Assembly (NCBI RefSeq): GCF_018141105.1
Contig: NZ_CP054839.1
Location: 2,232,001 to 2,296,000, forward strand
Length of the DNA: 64,000 nucleotides
Reading direction: 5' to 3'
Origin: Saccharopolyspora erythraea
GTDB lineage: Bacteria > Actinomycetota > Actinomycetes > Mycobacteriales > Pseudonocardiaceae
In this document: piece after piece, positions 57,764 through 64,000 of the stretch
How positions within the stretch are numbered: the stretch's first letter is position 1
How the letters are laid out: each line of letters opens with the position of its first letter
Program-made: the position numbers and the translations under genes
Notes under the pieces: generated by a model
Database searches by the model: none
Told to the model about the DNA's origin: nothing
What the model saw: only the letters and a program-made list of their open reading frames with translations

Positions 57764-58249
57764 TCAGTTCGCGACGCGGGTGCTCGGCTCGTGGTGCACC
57801 GGGAAGGTCACGGACTTGGCGATGTAGCAGAGCTCGTGCGCGCGCTCGTGCAGCGCCTCGGCGACGTCGACGCTGGCCCGGTCGGCGACGGTGACCTCCG
57901 GGGCCAGCACGACCTGCTCGAACTGGCCGGAACCGTCGGCGTTCTCCGCCAGCGTCCCGCGTGCCCGGTCGTGGTAGCCGATCACCACGACGCCGCAGTC
58001 GGCCGCCAGATGCAGGTACCAGAGCATGTGGCACTGCGCCAGCGACGCGACCAGCAGCTCCTCGGGGTTGTAGCGGTCGGCGTCGCCGCGGAAGACCGGG
58101 TCGGCCGAGGCGTCGATGACGCCCTTGCCGTCCGCGCGCACCTCGTGGGTGCGCCGGTAGCTGCGGTAGGAGGCGGTGCCCTGCCCGGTGTTGCCGGTCC
58201 ACACCACGTCGACCTGGTAGCCGTGCTTGCCCGGCTCGGTGTCAGTCAC
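57764..58249 (-). CDS. OsmC/Ohr-family peroxide-resistance protein
   Basis: A 161-residue protein from the GTG at 58249. Both catalytic cysteines are present: one in SLAQCHMLWYLHLAAD and one in ELCYIAKSV. The family reduces organic hydroperoxides using thiols or lipoylated proteins; the lipoate and E2/E3 genes nearby could provide the reductant (known for Ohr in some bacteria, inferred here). The C-terminus ends 5 bp from the inverted-repeat element. Confidence 0.85.
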   Translation of the reverse strand: MTDTEPGKHGYQVDVVWTGNTGQGTASYRSYRRTHEVRADGKGVIDASADPVFRGDADRYNPEELLVASLAQCHMLWYLHLAADCGVVVIGYHDRARGTLAENADGSGQFEQVVLAPEVTVADRASVDVAEALHERAHELCYIAKSVTFPVHHEPSTRVAN

Positions 58250-58333
58250 CCCGCCATCCTGGCATCCGGGGGCGGTGCCGTGTTGATCCGTTTGAGGCAT
58301 GGATCACGCCACGGCACCGTCCCATTCACCGGA

Positions 58334-59824
58334 TCAGTCGTGGCCGGCGATGTCGGCCAGCACCGCGGCGAGGGTGCGGACCGGGACGCCCGTGCCGCCC
58401 TTGGCGGTGTAGCCCCACGGGGAGCCGGAGTTGTACGCCGGGCCCGCGATGTCGATGTGGGCCCACGGCACGCCCTCGGCGACGAACTCCCGCAGGAACA
58501 GCCCGGCCGCGAGCATGCCGCCCCAGCGGTGGCCGGTGATGTTGGCCAGGTCCGCCAGCCGCGAGTCGAGGTCGCCGCGCAGCTCCTCGGGCATCGGCAT
58601 CGCCCAGCCGCCCTCGCCGACGGCCTGCGAGAGCTCGGCGACCCGGTCGCGGAACTCGTCGGTGCCCATCACGCCGGGGGTCCGCTTGCCCAGCGCGACG
58701 ACCTGCGCGCCGGTCAGCGTGGAGGTCTCGACCAGGTAGTCCGGCTCGTCCTCGCAGGCGCGCACGATGGCGTCGGCCAGGATGAGCCTGCCCTCCGCGT
58801 CGGTGTTGAGGACCTCGACGGTCTTGCCGCCGTACATGGTCAGCACGTCGCCCGGGCGGTAGGCGGTGCCCGACGGCATGTTCTCGGCCATCGGCACGGT
58901 GGCGGTGATGTCGATCGGGTAGTTGAGCCTGGCCGCCAGCACCATGGTCGCGATCACCGCGGCCGCGCCGGACATGTCCGAGGTCATCTCGTCCATGTTG
59001 GCGCCCGGCTTGAGCGAGATGCCGCCGGTGTCGAAGGTGATGCCCTTGCCGATCAGCGCGACCTTCTTGGCGCCCTTCGGGCCCTTGTGGCGCAACCGCA
59101 CCAGCCGTGGCGGCCGGGACGAGCCGCTGCCGACGCCGAGGATGCCGCCGTAGCCCTGCTTGCGCAGCGCGTTGTCGTCGAGGACCTCGACCTCCAGGCC
59201 CGCGGCGCGGCCGAGCTCGCCGGCGCGGTCGGCGAAGGAAGCCGGGTACAGGTCGTTCGGCGGGGTGTTGATCAGGTCGCGGGCGGTGGTGACGGCCTCG
59301 GCGATGGCGGTGGCGCCCTTGAGGGTCGCCTTGGTCGCGTCGTCCTTGGCGTCGGAGACCACGAGGTCCACCTTGGACACCGGCTCGTCACCCGGCTGCG
59401 ACTTGTAGCGGCTGAAGGCGTAGGCGCCCAGCACCGTGCCCTGCACGGCCGCCGACAGGTCCACGGCGGACAGCGTGGTGGCGGCGTGCGAGACACCGGT
59501 CAGCGCGCGGGCTGCGGCGCCGGAGCCGCGCCGGACGGACTCGGCCGAGGGCCCGGCGTCGGCCGGCTTGCCGAGGCCGGCCGCGACCAGGACCTCCGCG
59601 CGCAGCTTGCCGCCGGCGGGGAGCTTGACCACCTCGTCGGCCTTGCCGGTCGCACCCAGGGAAGCCAGCACCTTCGCGAGGTCGCCGTCGAAGGCGGCCG
59701 CGACCTGCTCGGAGCCGGGCGCGAGCTCGACGCCGTCCGGTCCGGCCACGGTGCCGATGATCAGCGCTTCGACCGTCAGCTTGGCCACCGCGCCGTCGGT
59801 GAGGGCGAGTTTGGGTGTCGTCAC
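58334..59824 (-). CDS. pepA: Leucyl aminopeptidase (M17)
   Basis: A 496-residue M17 metallopeptidase. The two-zinc site is formed by residues in [18 protein letters not shown] (Lys and Asp), SDMSGAAA and [13 protein letters not shown]. The N-terminal 170 residues are the macro-like regulatory domain. It removes N-terminal amino acids from peptides in the cytoplasm. It corresponds to pepB (Rv2213) in the mycobacterial order. Confidence 0.94.
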   Translation of the reverse strand: MTTPKLALTDGAVAKLTVEALIIGTVAGPDGVELAPGSEQVAAAFDGDLAKVLASLGATGKADEVVKLPAGGKLRAEVLVAAGLGKPADAGPSAESVRRGSGAAARALTGVSHAATTLSAVDLSAAVQGTVLGAYAFSRYKSQPGDEPVSKVDLVVSDAKDDATKATLKGATAIAEAVTTARDLINTPPNDLYPASFADRAGELGRAAGLEVEVLDDNALRKQGYGGILGVGSGSSRPPRLVRLRHKGPKGAKKVALIGKGITFDTGGISLKPGANMDEMTSDMSGAAAVIATMVLAARLNYPIDITATVPMAENMPSGTAYRPGDVLTMYGGKTVEVLNTDAEGRLILADAIVRACEDEPDYLVETSTLTGAQVVALGKRTPGVMGTDEFRDRVAELSQAVGEGGWAMPMPEELRGDLDSRLADLANITGHRWGGMLAAGLFLREFVAEGVPWAHIDIAGPAYNSGSPWGYTAKGGTGVPVRTLAAVLADIAGHD

Positions 59825-60105
59825 GTGCGTATCCTCCGGGCCTACGGGGTTGAGGCGGGCCGCCGGAGCGCGGTCCTGTTCGCACTCTAGAACGGCTCGG
59901 GTGGATCAAGCCGTCCAGGCGTTGCGCTTGGCGCAGACTCGACAGCGCGGACCCGGCAGTGCGCACCGGCGGCGGCGCCGCGGGCCTCTGGTGGCCCCGC
60001 GCGTCCGCCAGGATGGCATCCTGTCGGTTCTATCCTGGTTGGGCCGTCCGGCGCATCAGCCGACAGGCGGCTGCCCAGGGCGGCATCCTCTGTAAGGGTG
60101 GTCTC
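59825..60105. other. Divergent promoter region pepA / permease
   Basis: About 280 bases between divergent genes. CTATCCT near 60031 could be a -10 for the permease. I see no operator or RNA motif I can name. Confidence 0.4.
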
Positions 60106-61353
60106 GTGGCCCAAGAGCTGGAGTTGCCCCGACGTCTCGAGGCCGGGACCAGCGCGATCCCGCAGGCGCTGGGCGCCATGCTCGGCGTCGGCCTGTTCGT
60201 CGGCCTGGCCCCCGCGTTCGCCGCGGCGGGCCCCTGGTCGCTGTTCGGGTTGCCGGTCGCGGCCCTGGCGGCCATCTGCTGCGCGGTCTCCACCGCCCAC
60301 CAGTCGGCGGCCTACCGGGGGCCGGGCGCGGCCTACACCTGCACCCGCTCGCGAGTCGGTCTGGTGCCCGCGCGGATCGGGGCGGCAACCCACATCGCCG
60401 GTCAGGCCGCCGCGATGGCGGCGATCGCCGGGGTGATCGGTGACCTGCTCGTGCCTTCCGCCTCCGGCGGGGCGGCCGCGGTGGCAGTCCTGCTCGCGGT
60501 GCTCGCCGCGACCGCGGGCCTGCGGATCAGGGGGGGCGCGGCCTGGCTCTGGCTGCTGCTGATCTTCGCGGTGGTGGCGGTCGTCGTCGCCGTCTGCTTC
60601 GGCATCGACGCCGTGCCCGCGCCGCCGTCCGCGCCTCCCGGGTCCGACAGCGCGGTCGGCATCACCGGCGCGGCGGGCGTGCTCTTCTTCGCGTTCCTCG
60701 GCTTCGAGCGGCTGACCGCGCCCGCCGAGGAACGCGACCGCTTCGACTGGCGGGTGGTCCGGCGCGGCGTGACCGTCTCGCTCGCCGTCACCACCGCGCT
60801 GCTCGGGCTGCTGTCGGCCGGGCTGCTCTACCAGCTCGGCCCGGCCCGGCTCGCGTTGTCGCCCGTTCCGGTGATCGACGTTCTGGGCGCGGCGGCCGCG
60901 TCGGACCTGCGGCCGCTGGTCGCGGTCGGCGTCGCGGTGGCGCTGCTGCCGGTCCTGCTCGCCGCGCTGGAGATCGCCCGCTCGACCGGGCTGGCGCTCG
61001 TCCGGGACGGCGACCTGCCCGCCGCGCTCGGCCGGCGCGCGCGGTCCGGAACGCCGTATCCGCTGGACCTGCTGGTGGGCGCGGCCGCGGCGGTGGTGGC
61101 GCAGCTCGTCGACCCGATCCCGGCGATGGCGTTCGCGACCTGCTGCGTCCTCGTCCACTACGCCTTCGCGAACGCCGGGGCGAGACTGCTCCTCTCGGAG
61201 GAACGCGCTTGGCCCATGCGGGCGGCATGCCTTGGTATGGGTCTCGCAGTCGTGCTCGCCATGAGTATGCCGGTGCCCGCTTTGCTTGCGACCCTTGCAG
61301 TCGTCATTGTGGGGCCCGTTGCGACGGGTGCCTTCTCCCGACGATGGAGCTGA
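60106..61353 (+). CDS. APC-type amino acid permease
   Basis: A 415-residue membrane protein. The GTG at 60106 follows AAGGGTGG; upstream in-frame starts would add a basic, non-family extension. There are about twelve hydrophobic segments. The first helix GTSAIPQALGAMLGVGLFVG has the APC-type unwound Gly-rich break, and ITGAAGVLFFAFLGFERLT matches helix 6. Probably an amino acid or cationic substrate importer; specificity unknown. It is 6 bp from the DUF402 gene, so co-transcribed. Confidence 0.8.
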   Translation: MAQELELPRRLEAGTSAIPQALGAMLGVGLFVGLAPAFAAAGPWSLFGLPVAALAAICCAVSTAHQSAAYRGPGAAYTCTRSRVGLVPARIGAATHIAGQAAAMAAIAGVIGDLLVPSASGGAAAVAVLLAVLAATAGLRIRGGAAWLWLLLIFAVVAVVVAVCFGIDAVPAPPSAPPGSDSAVGITGAAGVLFFAFLGFERLTAPAEERDRFDWRVVRRGVTVSLAVTTALLGLLSAGLLYQLGPARLALSPVPVIDVLGAAAASDLRPLVAVGVAVALLPVLLAALEIARSTGLALVRDGDLPAALGRRARSGTPYPLDLLVGAAAAVVAQLVDPIPAMAFATCCVLVHYAFANAGARLLLSEERAWPMRAACLGMGLAVVLAMSMPVPALLATLAVVIVGPVATGAFSRRWS

Positions 61354-61359
61354 GGCGGC

Positions 61360-62022
61360 ATGCTCGACATGAGCGGTGTGAGGCAGCGGAGCCTGCCCAC
61401 GTGGAACTACGGCCAGGAAGTCCTCTACCGATTCTTAAGGCTCGACGGCTCGATGGGCACCGTGCACCCGGCGCGGGTGCTCGCCGACGACGGCGAGACC
61501 CTGCTGTGCTGGGTGCTGCCCGGCACGTCCATCCGGGTCACCACCTCGCCGGACGGTCGCAGCCCCCGCAACCTGCCGATGGCCGAGCGCTTCGGCGGCG
61601 TCCGCGTCCCGGCCCGCTCGATCTGGCGGGGCACGCCCACGCTGCGGATGGTCTTCGAGAACGAGTGGTCGTCGGTGTGGTGGTTCTTCGAGCCCGACGG
61701 CACGTTCCGCAACTGGTACGTGAACCTGGAGATGCCGCTGGGCCGCGACGCCACCGGCGTCAGCAGGGTCGACGGGGTGCTCGACGTCGAGGTGTTCCCG
61801 GACGGCCACTGGCAGTGGAAGGACGAGCACGAGGTCGACGCCGCGATGGCGGCCGGGCGCTTCGACCGCTCGTTCATCACCAGGATCAGGGCCGAGGGCG
61901 AGCGCATGATCGCGCTGGCCAAGGCCGGGGACTTCCCGTTCGACGGCACCTACTGCGACGCGCGGCCGGACCCGGGCTGGACCCTGCCCTCGATCCCGGA
62001 GTCACTGCTGGTCGACCCGTGA
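61360..62022 (+). CDS. DUF402 domain protein
   Basis: A 220-residue protein. The DUF402 core is recognisable from [20 protein letters not shown] and [23 protein letters not shown]. Characterised members are nucleoside phosphatase or RNA-associated proteins, but the function here is unproven. ATG at 61360, overlapping context of the permease operon; a second ATG at 61369 is the alternative start. Confidence 0.82.
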   Translation: MLDMSGVRQRSLPTWNYGQEVLYRFLRLDGSMGTVHPARVLADDGETLLCWVLPGTSIRVTTSPDGRSPRNLPMAERFGGVRVPARSIWRGTPTLRMVFENEWSSVWWFFEPDGTFRNWYVNLEMPLGRDATGVSRVDGVLDVEVFPDGHWQWKDEHEVDAAMAAGRFDRSFITRIRAEGERMIALAKAGDFPFDGTYCDARPDPGWTLPSIPESLLVDP

Positions 62023-62056
62023 CCCCGACCCGCGCTCGCGGGTGGTTGTCGGGGCC

Positions 62057-62350
62057 CTAGAGCGCGAGGAAGAAGAACAGGCCGAAGAGCGCGACGAGCA
62101 CCGCGACGCCTCCGACGGAACCGCCCCGCAGGTCCTTCGGGAAGAACGTCCGGTGCTTGTTGCGCCACCAGAACGCCCAGCCGCCGGCCAGGGCGGCGCC
62201 GACGATCGCGCCGAAGATGTCCAGCCAGGCGTAGCCCCAGAGGATCAGGAAGCCTCCGCCCAGCGGCATCAGCGCGGCCAGCGTCGCGGCCAGCATGTCC
62301 TGCGAGACGGTCGTGGGCCCGGCCGCGGGAAGGTTCTGGGCGTCGGTCAT
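62057..62350 (-). CDS. Small hypothetical membrane protein
   Basis: A 97-residue protein from the ATG at 62350. A perfect -10 TATGAT (62357-62362, minus strand) ends 6 bases before the ATG, indicating a leaderless message. Hydrophobic helices lie at about residues 20-37, 40-58 and 78-96. The short polar loop [18 protein letters not shown] lies between the second and third. No family recognised; it is probably an inner-membrane protein in a small hydrophobic class. Confidence 0.7.
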   Translation of the reverse strand: MTDAQNLPAAGPTTVSQDMLAATLAALMPLGGGFLILWGYAWLDIFGAIVGAALAGGWAFWWRNKHRTFFPKDLRGGSVGGVAVLVALFGLFFFLAL

Positions 62351-62488
62351 GGCCACATCATAGAAGGCGCCGCCCGGATGGTGGCCGCCTCGCGGGACAA
62401 CGACGGAACAACGAGGGCGAAAAACTCGGAAGCCCAACTTCCGGAGATCGGGTTTCCACTGCTCGAAGCGTCGCGATACGGTACGCGC

Positions 62489-63592
62489 ATGACTGAAGCG
62501 CTGTCGTTCACCCGCAACACCAACCTGAATCCGGCCTCAGACCATCGCCGGGCGGAGGTGTTGGCGAATCCGGGTTTCGGGCAGTACTTCACCGATCACA
62601 TGGTGACCATCCGGTGGAGCGCCGAGCAGGGCTGGCACGACGCCCGGCTCGAGCCGTACCACTCGCTGGAGCTCGACCCCGCCACCACCGTCCTGCACTA
62701 CGCGCAGGCGATCTTCGAGGGACTCAAGGCCTACGAGCAGCCCGACGGCTCGGTCGCGGCCTTCCGGCCGGACGCCAACGCGCGGCGGTTCCAGCGCTCG
62801 GCGCAGCGCATCGCCATGCCGGAGCTGCCGGAGGAGCTGTTCCTGGACTCGCTGCGCGAGCTGGTCGCAGCGGACCGCGGCTGGGTGCCCACCGAGCACG
62901 AGAGCTCGCTGTACCTGCGGCCGTTCATGATCTCCACCGAGGCCAGCCTGGGAGTCAACCGGCCGGCCAACTCCTACCTGTACTCGGTGATCGCCTCGCC
63001 CGCCGGTTCCTACTTCGCGGGCGGGATCAAGCCGGTCACGGTGTGGCTGGGCCACGAGTACGTGCGGGCGGCTCCCGGCGGCACCGGCGCGGCGAAGTTC
63101 GCGGGCAACTACGCGGCATCCTTCGTCGCCCAGGCACAGGCCGTCGCCAAGGGCTGCGACCAGGTGGTCTGGCTGGACGCGGTGGAGCGCAGGGCCGTCG
63201 AGGAGATGGGCGGCATGAACCTGTTCTTCGTGTTCGGCTCGGGCTCCGACGCCAGGCTGGTGACCCCGGCGCTGACCGGCAGCCTGCTGCCGGGCGTGAC
63301 CCGCTCGTCGCTGCTGCGGCTCGGCGAGGAGCTCGGGATGCAGGTCGAGGAGCGGCGCATCACCACCGACGAGTGGGAGAAGAAGGCCGCCTCCGGTGAG
63401 CTGACCGAGGTCTTCGCCTGCGGCACGGCCGCGGTGATCACCCCCGTCGGCCACGTCAAGTCCGAGGACGCCGAGTTCACCATCGCCGACGGCCGGCCCG
63501 GCACGGTGACGATGGCGCTGCGCGAGAAGCTGACCGGCATCCAGCACGGCACGGTCGAGGACACCCACGGGTGGATGACCAAGCTGGTCTGA
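62489..63592 (+). CDS. ilvE: Branched-chain amino acid aminotransferase
   Basis: A 367-residue class IV PLP aminotransferase from the ATG at 62489 ([12 protein letters not shown]), 6 bases after TACGGT (62477-62482, leaderless). Landmarks: [18 protein letters not shown], the PLP lysine in [38 protein letters not shown] (segments VVWLDAVE and EEMGGMN) and [13 protein letters not shown]. It converts 2-oxo acids and branched-chain amino acids. It is the ilvE (Rv2210c) end of the mycobacterial synteny block. Confidence 0.96.
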   Translation: MTEALSFTRNTNLNPASDHRRAEVLANPGFGQYFTDHMVTIRWSAEQGWHDARLEPYHSLELDPATTVLHYAQAIFEGLKAYEQPDGSVAAFRPDANARRFQRSAQRIAMPELPEELFLDSLRELVAADRGWVPTEHESSLYLRPFMISTEASLGVNRPANSYLYSVIASPAGSYFAGGIKPVTVWLGHEYVRAAPGGTGAAKFAGNYAASFVAQAQAVAKGCDQVVWLDAVERRAVEEMGGMNLFFVFGSGSDARLVTPALTGSLLPGVTRSSLLRLGEELGMQVEERRITTDEWEKKAASGELTEVFACGTAAVITPVGHVKSEDAEFTIADGRPGTVTMALREKLTGIQHGTVEDTHGWMTKLV

Positions 63593-63603
63593 CCACCGGC
63601 AAC

Positions 63604-63641
63604 ACGACGGCGCCCCTGCTTTCCGGCGGGGGCGCCGTCGT
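63604..63641 (+). terminator. Terminator after ilvE
   Basis: A 13-bp perfect stem (ACGACGGCGCCCC at 63604-63616, complementary arm 63629-63641) with a GC-rich loop, 12 bases after the ilvE stop. Confidence 0.8.
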
Positions 63642-63713
63642 CGTTTCCGGTGCCTTTGTCGGGGTTCGGAGGTAACTTCCCGTTGAGACACACGTCACAC
63701 CACGGGAGGAACC

Positions 63714-64000
63714 ATGGCCGAGCAGGTCGTTCTCGCGATCGGCACCAGGAAGGGGCTGTGGCTGGCGACCAGCCGCGACGGCCGTGCCGGCTGGGAGGTC
63801 ACCGGACCGCACCTGCCGATGGCCGAGGTGTTCGCCGTCGCCGTCGACACCCGCCGCGCGCCGCGCATCCTGGTCGGGGCGTCGAGCACGCACTTCGGGC
63901 CGAGCGTCGTGATCAGCGAGGACCTCGGCGCGAGCTGGCAGGAGCCGGAGGAGGCGCCGATCGCGTTCCCGGAGGACACCGGCGCCGCGCTGGAGCGGGT
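63714..64000 (+). CDS. Beta-propeller/sialidase-like repeat protein, 3' end outside window
   Basis: Only the first 95 codons are present. Strong RBS GGGAGGA lies 3 bases before the ATG. The start LAIGTRKGLWLATSRDGRAGWEVTGP (LAIGTRKGLWL and SRDGRAGWEVTGP) shows BNR/Asp-box-like repeats (SRDGRAGW, SEDLGASWQ) of exo-sialidase-like propellers. There is no signal peptide, so a cytosolic WD40/YVTN-type protein is likely. Substrate unknown. Confidence 0.75.
   Translation, partial: MAEQVVLAIGTRKGLWLATSRDGRAGWEVTGPHLPMAEVFAVAVDTRRAPRILVGASSTHFGPSVVISEDLGASWQEPEEAPIAFPEDTGAALER

Overview
The window is high-GC DNA with strongly G/C-ending codons from an actinomycete, most likely a Pseudonocardiales species close to Saccharopolyspora. 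This is inferred from the 16S sequence, from an actinobacterial insertion in the 23S gene, from F420-dependent enzymes and from TAGGCT-type -10 boxes placed just before start codons. The gene order is an expanded version of the mycobacterial block ilvE - pepB - dlaT - SDR - lipB - lipA - DUF4191 - RDD - glnA1 - glnE - glnA2 - exopeptidase - panB, which I know from M. tuberculosis (Rv2210 to Rv2225).

Region by region: 1-6.6 kb is the 3' end of a type IV secretion-like operon (VirB4-like ATPase, polytopic membrane protein, bitopic VirB8-position protein, NlpC/P60 wall hydrolase, small hypothetical). 6.6-10.6 kb holds small housekeeping genes (RNB-domain RNase, F420:NADP oxidoreductase, DUF4326, glutathionyl-hydroquinone-reductase-like protein). 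10.6-13.5 kb on the minus strand has panB, a PheC-like exported cyclohexadienyl dehydratase and an SDR. 13.7-19.3 kb (minus) is a nadE - SNF2 helicase - SWIM operon. 19.4-24.1 kb (plus) has a lipoprotein peptidase, an SLC13 transporter and glnA2. 24.2-27.9 kb encodes a 1232-residue glycosyltransferase / coiled-coil / FkbM-methyltransferase protein. 27.9-33.7 kb is a complete rRNA operon (two promoters, 16S, 23S, 5S, strong terminator, no spacer tRNA).

33.9-45.1 kb returns to nitrogen and lipoate metabolism: glutamine amidotransferase, glnE, GNAT, SMP-30 lactonase, glnA with an upstream GlnR-type operator, RDD protein, DUF4191, lipA and a second SDR. 45.1-51.8 kb is an accessory block wedged between lipA and lipB (membrane protein, DapA-family lyase with divergent LysR gene, TetR gene with three operator copies, F420-type LLM oxidoreductase, Tat-exported serine hydrolase with an HTH gene). 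51.9-57 kb has lipB, a TIGR01777 SDR, the lipoyl E2 subunit and lpdA. 57.2-64 kb has a small hypothetical, a nested inverted-repeat element, OsmC, pepA, an APC permease, DUF402, a small membrane protein, ilvE and the start of a beta-propeller protein.

Functional links: GlnA is the expected target of GlnE and GlnR, while GlnA2 lacks the modified tyrosine. LipB and LipA make the lipoyl groups that the E2 subunit carries and LpdA reoxidises. NpdG can supply F420H2 for the LLM oxidoreductase. The least explained parts are the glycosyltransferase-FkbM giant next to the rRNA operon, the T4SS-like operon, the inverted-repeat element near 57.6 kb and the accessory block that splits lipA from lipB.
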